Notes: a model not told the origin generated them from the sequence alone. 64,000 nucleotides of DNA from Nocardioides sp. URHA0020 (GCF_000620705.1 NZ_KK211167.1:124001-188000), one strand, 5' to 3'; numbered from the stretch's first letter, positions 19,628 through 27,831 are shown. Translations and numbers: made by a program.

Positions 19628-20459
19628 CGATCCGGAGGACCGTCGGGTCCTCCGAGACGATCCGACCAACCAGGGCCGAGGCGACCATGATGCCGGCGAA
19701 GCCGATCAGCCAGGTCGAGATCGCCAGGATGAGGCCGAGCGTGCCGAACTGCTCGGTGTTGGCCGCGACGTACGGCGGCATCACCAGCGCCGAACCCCGG
19801 GTGTAGGCGACACCGATGCCGCCGGTGAGGAGCGCACCCACCACCAGCCGCCGCCAGCCGACCCGCCCGAAGAGCAGCAACCACGAGGTCACCCACCAGA
19901 TGCCACTGAGCGCCAGCACCTGGAAGACCAGCCTCGCGGCGCTGGTGCCCAGCCCGTCGGCCCCGAGGAGCAGCGCCCGCAGGCCGGCGGCCAGCTGCAG
20001 CGTCACGAGCCAGCCGAGCAGCCAGCTGAGACACCGGCGCAGCCCGACGACCCCGCCGACGTGGTGCTGCTCCCACACCCGCTCGTACATCCGCTGGATC
20101 GCCCGGGCGAAGCTGGTGGCGGAGAACAGGGTGATCAGGAGCCCGACGATGCCGGTCTGCGCGCGCACCTGGTCGGCGCTGACCTCGCCGCGCAGGGTCT
20201 CGGTGCCCGTCGAGCCGACGCCGGTGGCGTGGGAGAAGGTCGACACCGCATCCCCGGTGAGGCCGGGGAAGAGCGACGCCAGCACCACCAGCATCGGCAC
20301 CAGCGCCAGCAGGCCCTGCGCCGCGATCAGCATGCAGCGGTCGATGAACTCGATCCGGACGAAGTCGCGGATCAGGCGGCCCAGGATCGGGACCTCGTCG
20401 GCCAGTGCCTGTGCCTGCGCGCGGCGCGCGTGGTACGTCGAGGTGAGCCGCTCACGCAT
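19548..20459 (-). CDS. YihY/BrkB-family membrane protein
   Basis: This 303-residue protein has six hydrophobic segments (for example MLIAAQGLLALVPMLVVLASLF, IVGLLITLFSATSFARAIQRMYE and LGLILAISTWLIGFAGIMVASAL). The FARAIQRMYERVW motif fits the YihY/BrkB family, once mis-called ribonuclease BN; the proteins are membrane transporters or channels of unsettled substrate. The start is uncertain: ATG 20459 is used, but TTG 20474 has a better-spaced GGGAGG. A palindrome site lies 92 bp upstream, shared with the divergent K+ channel gene. Confidence 0.8.
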   Translation of the reverse strand: MRERLTSTYHARRAQAQALADEVPILGRLIRDFVRIEFIDRCMLIAAQGLLALVPMLVVLASLFPGLTGDAVSTFSHATGVGSTGTETLRGEVSADQVRAQTGIVGLLITLFSATSFARAIQRMYERVWEQHHVGGVVGLRRCLSWLLGWLVTLQLAAGLRALLLGADGLGTSAARLVFQVLALSGIWWVTSWLLLFGRVGWRRLVVGALLTGGIGVAYTRGSALVMPPYVAANTEQFGTLGLILAISTWLIGFAGIMVASALVGRIVSEDPTVLRIVSSVLELLRSGWARLRGRADEPAAPR

Positions 20460-20551
20460 TCCGGCGACGTCCAACGCCACTACCTCCCGTACGGTCGCCG
20501 ACGGATCCGGCAGGATGAGCCCAAGCGTGGGCGTACTCGTCGCGTGGTCGA

Positions 20552-20568
20552 TCACCCGTAGCGGGTGA
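20552..20568. promoter_or_regulatory. Regulon palindrome site 5, perfect TCACCCG-TAG-CGGGTGA
   Basis: A perfect 17-bp inverted repeat lies between the divergent BrkB-like and K+ channel genes, 92 and 23 bp from their chosen starts. Its closeness to the channel start suggests the promoter overlaps or precedes it. Confidence 0.75.
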
Positions 20569-20591
20569 AAGCAGCAGCCGGAGGAGTCCGT

Positions 20592-21161
20592 GTGACGGGA
20601 TGGAAGCGTTGGGCCCGGCTGGCAGGCGTCCTGGTCGTGGTGCTCGTCCTCTACTTCACCGTCCCGGTGCAGGTGGAGATCTCGCGCAGCTCGGTCCTCC
20701 AGCTCCTCGTGAGCCTGGTCGCCCTGACGCTGCTCGCGCTCACGGTCCTGGTCGAGGTGCGCCACCAGCTCCTGGAGAGCGACCGTCGCATCGACGGCCT
20801 GCTCATCGCGGTGATGATCGCGGTCCTCGGGTTCGCGCTCGGCTTCTACGTCCTCGCTCAGCGCAACCCCGACCAGATCTTCGACCTCGAGACCCGGGTC
20901 GACGCGCTCTACTTCACGATGGCCACGCTGCTGACGATCGGGTACGGCGACGTCCACGCCACCGGCCAGGCGGCCCGGGTCCTGGTGCTGATCCAGATGG
21001 TCTTCAACGTCGTCATCATCGCGACCGCCGCCTCCACGATCTCCACGCGGGTGCGGACCCAGGCCGAGAAGCGGGCCGAGGAGCGCCGCCTGGCCGAGGC
21101 CGACGGACCGCTACCGGCGCGCCGCCGTCACGATCGGCGGACGCATCGGAACCCGACGTGA
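20592..21161 (+). CDS. Two-TM potassium channel protein
   Basis: This 189-residue protein carries the K+ selectivity filter TIGYGD in a pore loop (MATLLTIGYGDVHATG). It is flanked by membrane helices (LLIAVMIAVLGFALGFYVLA before; VLVLIQMVFNVVIIATAAS after) and has extra hydrophobic segments at the N-terminus and a charged cytoplasmic tail. It conducts K+ through the cytoplasmic membrane. GTG 20592 was chosen for GGAGG seven bases ahead; an in-frame GTG at 20565 overlaps the palindrome. The 3' end overlaps the convergent FGE-like gene by 34 bp. Confidence 0.9.
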   Translation: MTGWKRWARLAGVLVVVLVLYFTVPVQVEISRSSVLQLLVSLVALTLLALTVLVEVRHQLLESDRRIDGLLIAVMIAVLGFALGFYVLAQRNPDQIFDLETRVDALYFTMATLLTIGYGDVHATGQAARVLVLIQMVFNVVIIATAASTISTRVRTQAEKRAEERRLAEADGPLPARRRHDRRTHRNPT

Positions 21162-22045
21162 GACGTGGTGTCGTTGACGCCGTGTCCCTGCCGGGCGGCC
21201 GGGCGGTAGCGCTGGCAGTAGTGCGGCGAGCAGAGGTGTGACCCGCCCTTCGTGACGAAGCGGTCGGTCTCCGCCAGCCGGACGCTGCCGCCGCAGCACG
21301 GGCTGGCCGTGCTCGCGGCCGGGACCGACTCCCCCTCGCTGTGGTGCGACTCCGTCCACCGCGACGCCGTCCACTCCCAGACGTTGCCGATCATGTCCTG
21401 CAGGCCGTGGTCGTTGGCCGGGTAGCTGCCGACGGGGGCGGTGCGGTGGTGGCCGTCAGGGTCCTCGCTGCGCCACGGGAACGGGCCCTGCCAGGTGTCG
21501 GCCAGCACGACACCCCCGGGTGACAGCTCGTCGGCGTACGACGCGCCCCAGCCGTAGTCGCGCCCGACCAGGCCACCGCGGGCGGCGTGCTCCCACTCCG
21601 CCTCGGTGGGGAGGTCCTTGCCGGCCCACCGGGCGTACACCGTGGCGTCCTCCCAGCCGACGTGCACGACCGGGTGGTCCGCGGACTGCTGCCACGCGCT
21701 CCCCGGCCCCTGCGGCGCCCGCCACGAGGCGCCGGGCTGCCAGCGCCACCACTGCGTCCAGTCACCGAGGTGCACGGGTCCACCGGTCTGCGTGAAGACC
21801 TGCGAGCCGGGCACGAGCAGGGCCGGGTCGGCGCCCGGGAAGTCGGCGGCGTCGGGCGCGACCTCGGCGACCGTGACGTGGCCGGTCTCCTCGACGAACC
21901 GGGCGAACTCCGCGTTGGTGACCGGCCACCGGTCGAACCACACATCCCCGACGACCACCTCCCGCAGCGGCCGCTCCTCCGCGTAGAAGTGATCGCTGCC
22001 GATCGTCGTGGTCCCGCCCGGGACCAGGACCATGCCCTGCGTCAT
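21128..22045 (-). CDS. Formylglycine-generating enzyme family protein
   Basis: This 305-residue protein has the FGE-sulfatase fold: MVLVPGGTTTIGSD at the start, RWPVTNAEFARFVEETG, LPTEAEWEHAARGG, IGNVWEWTASRW and GGSHLCSPHYCQRYRPAARQ. Cys272 and Cys277, five apart, match the copper-binding active-site cysteine pair of true formylglycine-generating enzymes. The expected reaction is oxidation of a target cysteine to formylglycine in a sulfatase (CxPxR). No sulfatase gene is in the window, so its partner must be elsewhere. Start 22045 fits the family N-terminus. Confidence 0.88.
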   Translation of the reverse strand: MTQGMVLVPGGTTTIGSDHFYAEERPLREVVVGDVWFDRWPVTNAEFARFVEETGHVTVAEVAPDAADFPGADPALLVPGSQVFTQTGGPVHLGDWTQWWRWQPGASWRAPQGPGSAWQQSADHPVVHVGWEDATVYARWAGKDLPTEAEWEHAARGGLVGRDYGWGASYADELSPGGVVLADTWQGPFPWRSEDPDGHHRTAPVGSYPANDHGLQDMIGNVWEWTASRWTESHHSEGESVPAASTASPCCGGSVRLAETDRFVTKGGSHLCSPHYCQRYRPAARQGHGVNDTTSHVGFRCVRRS

Positions 22046-22085
22046 GCGCCCTTTCTACAGGCCGGCGCGCCGGGCTGGTCCGTCG

Positions 22086-24341
22086 CTAGGCCATCCGCAG
22101 GGCCAGGACCGTGGTGTCGTCGCCACCGCCGTCGTCGTGCACCTCGATCAGCCGGTCGACCCAGGCCTGCAGGTCGGAGTCCGCGTAGGTGTCCGCGGCG
22201 AGCGCGCGCAGCCGCTCGGTGCGCTCGTCGAGGTCGGCGCTGCGGCGCTCGACGAGTCCGTCGGTGTAGAGGAGCAGGGCCGCACCCGGCGGCAGGTCGA
22301 GCTCGACGGACTCGGCGGCGCCCGTGCCGACGCCGAGCAGCGGACGGACCGGCAGGTCCACGTCGTACGCCGTGCCGCGGGTCAGCAGCATCGGCGGCGG
22401 GTGCCCGGCGCTGGCGAGCTCGACTCGCCCGGCGCGGGGGTCGAGGACCGCGAGCACAGCGGTCGCGACCCGCTCGTCGAGGAGGCCGGCCATCAGCAGG
22501 TCGAGCTTGTCGAGGCAGGTGGCCGGGCTGTGACCCTCGAAGAGGTAGGCGCGCAGCGCCGTGCGCACCTGCGTCATGGCGGAGGCCGCGGAGACGCCGT
22601 GCCCGGCGACGTCGCCGACGACGAAGACGATGCGGCCGTCGGCGAGCGCGAAGCTGTCCCACCAGTCGCCACCCAGCTTGAAGGTGGACGCGGGCTGGTA
22701 GCGCGCCGCGAGCTCGATGCCGTCGAAGGTCGGCGGCTCGTCGGACACGACACTGCGCTGGATCGACTCGGCCATCGCGATCGTGTCGCGGGAGCGGGCC
22801 AGCAGCAGCCCGATCAGGTGCTTGCCGAGGGCATCGGCGACCTCGAGCTTCCACGGCGCCCAGGGGGTGCTGCGACCGCGGACCACCTGCCGCCACTTGT
22901 CGAACGACCGTCGCGGGCTCAGCCGGACGTGCGCGCCCTCAGCCGCCGCGAGCTCCTTGTTGGTGGGGTCGCCTCCCCAGTCGACGACCCGCTCCTGCTC
23001 CGGGCGGAACCACAGGAGCCACCGGTCGGAGTCGGACCCGACCCGGAGCACCCCCGCGACGGACGACGCGTCACCCAGCCCGGGCACCAGCTCGGTGACC
23101 CGGTCGGTCGAGGTCGCGTAGCTGAGCGGGTCGCGCAGGGCCGTCGCGATGGCCTGGAGCTGGTCCGGGGCGAGATCGACGTTGCCGCGCACGGTGACCA
23201 CGCCGTCGTACGACAGGACCGCGCCGGTGGCATCGACCAGGGAGAGCAGCTCCGGGTCCTCCATCACGCTGACCAGCGGTGACTCCAGGCTCGCCGCGGT
23301 GCGCGCGGCCATCCTGCCGAGCACGGTCTGGGCGGCCAGGGTGCGCTCGCGCTTGTCGGCGCGCTCCCGGTCGCCGGCGAGCTGGGAGGCGACCTGGCCC
23401 AGGAACTCGGCGGCCGAGCGCGCGTCCTGGCTCGGCCGGTGCGCCCCTGAGTAGTGGTGGCAGGCGACCAGGCCCCACAGCTGACCGTCGACCATCAGCG
23501 AGATCGACATCGAGGCGGTCACGGACATGTGCGACAGGTACTCGAGGTGGATCGGCGAGACGCTGCGCAGCGAGGCGTGCGACAGGTCGAGCGGTGCGCC
23601 GGTGCCCGGGTCCAGGACCGGGTGCAGCGGCACTGGGACGTAGTCGACGTCGGCGATCAGCCGGGTCCAGTTGACCGAGTAGAGGCGCCGCGCCTGGGCC
23701 GGGATGTCGGTCGCCGGGTAGTGCAGGCCGAGGAACGAGTTGAGGTCGTCGCGCTTCTCCTCGGCGATCACCTCACCGTTCCAGTCCTGGTCGAAGCGGT
23801 AGACCATCACCCGGTCGAAGCCGAGCAGCGTGCGCACCTCCAGCGCCAGCCGCGCGGCCAGGTCGCCCACCGACGAGGCCTGGGCGAGGCGGGCCATCGC
23901 CCCCCGGGTGGACCGGTAGGTCAGCCGCACCTGGTCGACCGTGCTCACCGGCTCGATCTCGACGACCAGCCGGTCGCCCGAGCGGTGCTGACGCACCTCG
24001 ACGTCCACGTCGCCCAGCGTCGTGGTCTCGACGCCGTCGACGATCGCGATCGCCAGGTCCGCGCCCACCAGCTCGGCGAGCGTCCGTCCGATGGCGTCCT
24101 CGGGCGCGACCCCGAGCAGGCCGTCGACGTTGGTGGAGACCGTCACCGCACGCTGCTCGGCATCGAGGGCCAGCAGCAGGCCGTGCGGCTGGATGGCGCC
24201 CGGGATGTGGATGGGCTCGCGGTCGCAGGTGGTCAGGTCGACCTCGCCGTACGCCGGGGTGTGCGCCGGGGTGTGCGTCGGAGGTGGGCTCAGGACGGGT
24301 CCTTCCGATGAGCTGCTCTGTGGAGCCATGATGTGGTCCAT
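22086..24341 (-). CDS. Bacteriophytochrome with PP2C/SpoIIE phosphatase output
   Basis: This 751-residue photoreceptor has a PAS domain with the biliverdin-binding cysteine in front (Cys39, LTTCDREPIHIPGAIQPHG), a GAF domain (YPATDIPAQAR; SPIHLEYLSHMSVTASMSISL), a PHY domain and a C-terminal PP2C-type domain (LGGDWWDSF, VVGDVAGHGVSAA, ELASAGHPPP) ending near residue 748. It should sense red and far-red light through biliverdin and change the phosphorylation of a partner, probably an anti-sigma-factor antagonist. Start 24341 (MDHIM) or 24329. No heme oxygenase or anti-sigma gene is adjacent. A compact CACCCGGGGTG palindrome lies just upstream. Confidence 0.88.
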   Translation of the reverse strand: MDHIMAPQSSSSEGPVLSPPPTHTPAHTPAYGEVDLTTCDREPIHIPGAIQPHGLLLALDAEQRAVTVSTNVDGLLGVAPEDAIGRTLAELVGADLAIAIVDGVETTTLGDVDVEVRQHRSGDRLVVEIEPVSTVDQVRLTYRSTRGAMARLAQASSVGDLAARLALEVRTLLGFDRVMVYRFDQDWNGEVIAEEKRDDLNSFLGLHYPATDIPAQARRLYSVNWTRLIADVDYVPVPLHPVLDPGTGAPLDLSHASLRSVSPIHLEYLSHMSVTASMSISLMVDGQLWGLVACHHYSGAHRPSQDARSAAEFLGQVASQLAGDRERADKRERTLAAQTVLGRMAARTAASLESPLVSVMEDPELLSLVDATGAVLSYDGVVTVRGNVDLAPDQLQAIATALRDPLSYATSTDRVTELVPGLGDASSVAGVLRVGSDSDRWLLWFRPEQERVVDWGGDPTNKELAAAEGAHVRLSPRRSFDKWRQVVRGRSTPWAPWKLEVADALGKHLIGLLLARSRDTIAMAESIQRSVVSDEPPTFDGIELAARYQPASTFKLGGDWWDSFALADGRIVFVVGDVAGHGVSAASAMTQVRTALRAYLFEGHSPATCLDKLDLLMAGLLDERVATAVLAVLDPRAGRVELASAGHPPPMLLTRGTAYDVDLPVRPLLGVGTGAAESVELDLPPGAALLLYTDGLVERRSADLDERTERLRALAADTYADSDLQAWVDRLIEVHDDGGGDDTTVLALRMA

Positions 24342-24408
24342 CCGGGATTTCTACCCACTCCACCCGGGGTGAACGCCCACGTGGGCGTGAGGTCCACCTC
24401 AGTCGGGC

Positions 24409-25647
24409 TCAGTCGAGCTCGAGGCAGCGCGCCAGGAAGTCGTTGCGGAACTTGCCCTGCGGGTCGACGCGCACCGCCAGGTCGCGGAAGTCCTCGAACC
24501 GCTTGTACAGCGGAGCCAGCGCGGCCGTCTCGGCGGCGAAGCACTTGCCCCAGTGCGGGCGGCCGCCGAGCGGGAGCAGGGCCTCCTCGATGGCGGGCAG
24601 CACGGCGTACACGGCCGGCACGTCCCGCACCCAGGTGAAGTGGAAGCCGACGACGTCGCGGTCGTAGGCCCCGCTGAGCCACAGCCGGTCGGCGGCGATG
24701 GTGCGGATCTCACCGACCTGGAGCAGGTGGGCGTACGACGGAGCCAGCGCCCGCAGCCGCTCGACCGCGACCCGCGCCTCGGTGCGCGGCACGAGGTACT
24801 CGCTCTGCAGCTCCTCGCCGCGGCTCGGGGTGAACTCCAGGCGGAAGTGCGGCAGCCGCTCGTGCCACGCCCCGGTGATGCCGCCCTGCTGGGTCACCGC
24901 CTCGACGTCGGCGCCCGCGAGCATGTGCAGCGTCTCCACGGCAGGTGCGGCGCCCCACAGGTCCGCGGGCGGTACGCCGTCGCGGCTCTTCAGCCACACC
25001 TGCTTGATGCCGCCGCTGACCCAGTCGGTGAAGAGGCTGACGCTGTAGGCGGTCGACGTGAGCTCGTCGAGGTGCTCGACCGCCACGTCCCACGGGAGGT
25101 CGGCGTAGAGGTCCTGGCGCACCTCGTAGGTGGGCTCGAGGTCGAGGATCACGTGGGTCACGACGCCGAGCGCGCCGAGGGAGACGACGGAGCCGTCGAA
25201 GTCGGGCTCGCCCCGGGACACGACCCGCAGAGCGCCGTCGGCCCCGACGATCTCGAGGCCGGCGACGGCCGCGGCCAGGGAGCCGGTTGCGTCACCGGAG
25301 CCGTGCGTGCCGGTCGCGATCGCCCCGGCGACGGAGATGTGCGGGAGCGAGGCCATCGTGGCCAGGGCCCAGCCGCCGCGCGCCAGCTGCTCGGCGAGCA
25401 CGCCGTAGCTGACCCCGCCGGACACGCGTACGACGCGCCGCTCGGCGTCGACCTCGATGTCCTGCCCGAGCTCCTGGGTCGAGACCAGGTCGCCCGTGGT
25501 GTCGGCGAGGTCGGTGAACGCGTGCCGGGTGCCGAGGGCCCGGACCCGGGTCGCGGAGCCGACGAGGTCGCGCAGCTCCTCGACGCTGCGTGGGTGCCGG
25601 ACCCGTGACGCGCCGTACGTGTGGTTGCCCGCCCAGTTCTGCAGCAT
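24409..25647 (-). CDS. Alditol oxidase-like FAD-linked oxidoreductase
   Basis: This 412-residue protein of the vanillyl-alcohol-oxidase superfamily has H42 in GTRHAFTDLAD at the position of the covalent FAD-histidine of AldO, the FAD-binding segment SVAGAIATGTHGSG and the C-terminal oxidase domain (ALSQ-like end PQGKFRNDFLARCLEL). AldO-type enzymes oxidise sugar alcohols such as xylitol and sorbitol with oxygen, producing peroxide; L-gulonolactone-type activity is possible. Length is close to the family. Start MLQNWAGN at 25647 fits. A perfect palindrome lies 29 bp upstream, shared with the divergent DUF7144-like gene. Confidence 0.85.
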   Translation of the reverse strand: MLQNWAGNHTYGASRVRHPRSVEELRDLVGSATRVRALGTRHAFTDLADTTGDLVSTQELGQDIEVDAERRVVRVSGGVSYGVLAEQLARGGWALATMASLPHISVAGAIATGTHGSGDATGSLAAAVAGLEIVGADGALRVVSRGEPDFDGSVVSLGALGVVTHVILDLEPTYEVRQDLYADLPWDVAVEHLDELTSTAYSVSLFTDWVSGGIKQVWLKSRDGVPPADLWGAAPAVETLHMLAGADVEAVTQQGGITGAWHERLPHFRLEFTPSRGEELQSEYLVPRTEARVAVERLRALAPSYAHLLQVGEIRTIAADRLWLSGAYDRDVVGFHFTWVRDVPAVYAVLPAIEEALLPLGGRPHWGKCFAAETAALAPLYKRFEDFRDLAVRVDPQGKFRNDFLARCLELD

Positions 25648-25676
25648 CCCGCAATCCTGCCTGACGCCACCTACTC

Positions 25677-25693
25677 TCACCCGCTCCGGGTGA
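25677..25693. promoter_or_regulatory. Regulon palindrome site 6, perfect TCACCCG-CTC-CGGGTGA
   Basis: A perfect 17-bp inverted repeat lies between the divergent oxidase gene (start 25647) and the DUF7144-like membrane gene (start 25729). Its centre is 44 bp upstream of the latter's ATG, which would suit a leaderless or near-leaderless promoter with an activator near -41. Confidence 0.75.
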
Positions 25694-25728
25694 TCCGAGG
25701 AGGTCGGGACCGGCCCGACACTGGGTGC

Positions 25729-26127
25729 ATGTCTACGTCACACCAAGAGAGCGCCTGGGCCGACGGCATCAGCATCTTCGCGGGTGCGGTGCTCCTGACC
25801 GCCGGGCTCTTCCAGTTCCTGGAGGGCATCGCCGCCGTCGCGAAGGACGACGTCTTCGTGCGCACCACGAACTACGTCTTCGAGTTCGACCTCACGACCT
25901 GGGGCTGGCTCCACCTGGTCCTCGGTCTCGTCATCGTCGGGATCGGCGCCGCGATCCTCGCCGGCCAGCGGTGGGCGCTCGTCGCGGGAGTCGTGATCGC
26001 CATCGTGTCGGCCCTGATGAACTTCGTCTGGCTGCCCTACTACCCCGTCTGGGCGGTCGTGCTCATCGCGCTCGACATCGCCGTCGTCTGGGCCCTCAGC
26101 ACCGTGCTGGGCAACAGCCGCCGCTGA
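25729..26127 (+). CDS. DUF7144-like four-helix membrane protein
   Basis: This 132-residue protein has four hydrophobic helices (near ISIFAGAVLLTAGLFQFLEGI, LHLVLGLVIVGIGAAILAG, VAGVVIAIVSALMNFVWL and AVVLIALDIAVVWALS). Its TTWGWLHLVLG and FVWLPYYPVW motifs are shared by small actinobacterial membrane proteins. No ribosome site is seen close to the ATG, in keeping with a leaderless message. A regulon palindrome lies just upstream. Function unknown; it may be an envelope stress protein. Confidence 0.8.
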   Translation: MSTSHQESAWADGISIFAGAVLLTAGLFQFLEGIAAVAKDDVFVRTTNYVFEFDLTTWGWLHLVLGLVIVGIGAAILAGQRWALVAGVVIAIVSALMNFVWLPYYPVWAVVLIALDIAVVWALSTVLGNSRR

Positions 26128-26132
26128 GCGTT

Positions 26133-26168
26133 CCTCACCCCCGCAGGCGCGCCGCCTGGCGGGTGAGG
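26133..26168. terminator. Inverted repeat between the DUF7144-like and sigma genes
   Basis: Arms CCTCACCC..GCAGGCG and CGCCTGGC..GGGTGAGG form a near-perfect stem that covers the end of the sigma factor gene and follows the DUF7144-like stop by a few bases. It most likely ends transcription of the DUF7144-like gene. Part of it resembles the regulon palindrome, but the position inside a 3' coding end argues against an operator. Confidence 0.5.
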
Positions 26169-27265
26169 TGGTCGCGCTCGGCGACCGAGGTCGCCCGGGC
26201 GGCCGCCGCGACGTACAGGTCGTGCGCCAGCGCCCGGTCGCCGGCCCGGTCGTGCAGGTAGGCGCGCAACGCGGTGTGCCGGGGCACGTCGGCGGGCACC
26301 TGCGCCACGGCCCCCAGCCCGGCGAGCGGGCCGTCGACCTCACCCACCGCCACCGCCCGGTTGAGCGCCACCACCGGGCTGTCGGTGAGCCGGGCCAGCT
26401 CGTCGTACCACTCCAGCACCTGCGGCCAGTCGGTCTCCTCCGCCGTCGCCGCGTCCGCGTGCAGGGCGGCGATCGCGGCCTGCGCCTGGTACTCCCCCAA
26501 CCGGTCGCGCGCCAGCGCCGCCTGGATGACCACGACGCCCTCCGCGATCATGTCGGCGTCCCACCGCGACCGGTCCTGCTCGGCCAGGGGGACCAGCGAG
26601 CCGTCGGCCGCGAAGCGCGCCGTACGCCGCGCGTGGTGGAGCAGCATCAGCGCCAGCAGCCCGCCGACCTCCGGGTCCTCGCCGGCCCCCGCGAGCTGAC
26701 GGGTCAGCCGGATCGCCTCCGCGGCCAGGTCGACCTCGCCGGTGTAGCCCTCGTTGAAGATCAGGTACAGCACCTTGAGGACGGTCGCCAGGTCACCCGG
26801 CTCCCCGAGCTGGACGGCCGCCACCGTCCGCTTGGCCCGGCTGATCCGCTGCGCCATCGTCGCCTCGGGCACCAGGTGGGCCCGGGCGACCTGCCGGGTG
26901 GTCAGCCCGCCGACGGCCCGCAGGGTCAGCGCCACCGCCGAGGCCGGGCTCAGCGTCGGGTGGCAGCACAGGAAGAGCAGCTGCAGCGTGTCGTCGCGGG
27001 ACTCGGCGGCGCCCGGCGGTGGCTCCTCCACCTGGGCGACCTCGCGCCGCAGCCGGGCCGCGTCGGAGCGGCGCGCATCGAGGAACTTGCGCCACGCGAC
27101 CGTGACCAGCCAGCCCTTGGGCTCGGCCGGCAGCTCGTCGGCCCACCGACGCACGGCCTCGACCAGCGCCTCCTGGACGGCGTCCTCGGCCGCCGCGAAG
27201 TCGGCTCCGCGGCGGACGAGGATGCCGAGGACCTGCGGGCCCAGGTCGCGGAGCAGCTCCTCCAC
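26135..27265 (-). CDS. ECF-type RNA polymerase sigma factor, ECF42-like with C-terminal TPR region
   Basis: This 376-residue sigma factor is longer than common ECF factors. It has a sigma2 region (LGPQVLGILVRRGADFAAAEDAVQEALVEAVRRW), a sigma4 region (LTTRQVARAHLVPEATMAQRISRAKRTV) and a helical C-terminal extension of about 200 residues, as in the ECF42 group (DUF6596 type). Members lack a classical anti-sigma factor and are regulated through the C-terminal extension. GTG 27265, nine bases after the YCII stop, follows GAGG. The YCII-related partner upstream is the known neighbour of this group. Confidence 0.88.
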   Translation of the reverse strand: MEELLRDLGPQVLGILVRRGADFAAAEDAVQEALVEAVRRWADELPAEPKGWLVTVAWRKFLDARRSDAARLRREVAQVEEPPPGAAESRDDTLQLLFLCCHPTLSPASAVALTLRAVGGLTTRQVARAHLVPEATMAQRISRAKRTVAAVQLGEPGDLATVLKVLYLIFNEGYTGEVDLAAEAIRLTRQLAGAGEDPEVGGLLALMLLHHARRTARFAADGSLVPLAEQDRSRWDADMIAEGVVVIQAALARDRLGEYQAQAAIAALHADAATAEETDWPQVLEWYDELARLTDSPVVALNRAVAVGEVDGPLAGLGAVAQVPADVPRHTALRAYLHDRAGDRALAHDLYVAAAARATSVAERDHLTRQAARLRG

Positions 27266-27273
27266 CGACGACC

Positions 27274-27687
27274 TCAGTCCGTGACGGTCGGCGGGTGCTC
27301 GAGGAAGGGGCGGACCTCGATCCACTCGTGCAGCGGCACGCCGCCCTTGCCGGGCGCCGAGGAGAGGTACGCCGCCGCCTCGTGCGCGCGCTCCACCGAC
27401 TCGACGTCGATCATCATCCAGCCGGCGATCAAATCCTTGGTCTCCGCGAACGGCCCGTCGGTGACCGGCGGCCTCCCGGGCCCGTCGTACCGCACGAACG
27501 CGCCCTCGGGCGACAGCGCCTGGGCGTCCACGAACTCCCCGCGCTCGCGCAGCTCGTCGGCGACCCGCTGCATGAACGCGATGTGGTCGGACACCTCCTC
27601 GGGCGTCCAGTCGCTCATCGGGGCGTTGCCGTAGTCGGTCCGCTCAGGTCCGCCGCGGTAGTGCTTGAGCAGCAGGTACTTGGCCAT
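27274..27687 (-). CDS. YCII-related (DGPF-type) protein
   Basis: This 137-residue protein of the YCII-related family (MAKYLLLKHYRGGP...) has the DGPFAETKDLIAGWMMIDVES motif that gives the DGPF group its name. The fold is a ferredoxin-like barrel with a His/Asp site; the substrate is unknown. It is upstream of and 8 bp from the ECF42-type sigma gene and is very likely its regulatory target and operon partner. ATG 27687 follows AAGGAG. Confidence 0.88.
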   Translation of the reverse strand: MAKYLLLKHYRGGPERTDYGNAPMSDWTPEEVSDHIAFMQRVADELRERGEFVDAQALSPEGAFVRYDGPGRPPVTDGPFAETKDLIAGWMMIDVESVERAHEAAAYLSSAPGKGGVPLHEWIEVRPFLEHPPTVTD

Positions 27688-27793
27688 CGTGGTGCTCCTT
27701 CGTCGTCCGAGGCAACCATGATGGCTGCCTTCGGACCGAGGACGGAGCCGTCGGGCGTTTCTCGACACCGGCGTCGGTCCGGGCCGGAAATGA

Positions 27794-27825
27794 CAGCAGG
27801 CCCCGGATCTCTCCGGGGCCTGCTG
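27794..27825 (-). terminator. Rho-independent-type terminator after tRNA-Leu
   Basis: Thirteen base pairs (27794-27806 with 27813-27825) with a 6-nt loop lie immediately 3' of tRNA-Leu on the minus strand. Only a weak T-rich stretch follows. Confidence 0.7.
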
Positions 27826-27831
27826 CTCACG

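Noticed and set aside
24361..24372. CACCCGGGGTGA before the phytochrome as a seventh regulon site
   Set aside because: The spacing does not match the 7-3-7 layout, so it was not counted with the six sites.
26137..26167. CTCACCC...GGGTGAG as a regulon operator
   Set aside because: The arms are too far apart, and it lies in the 3' end of the sigma gene; it is better read as a terminator.
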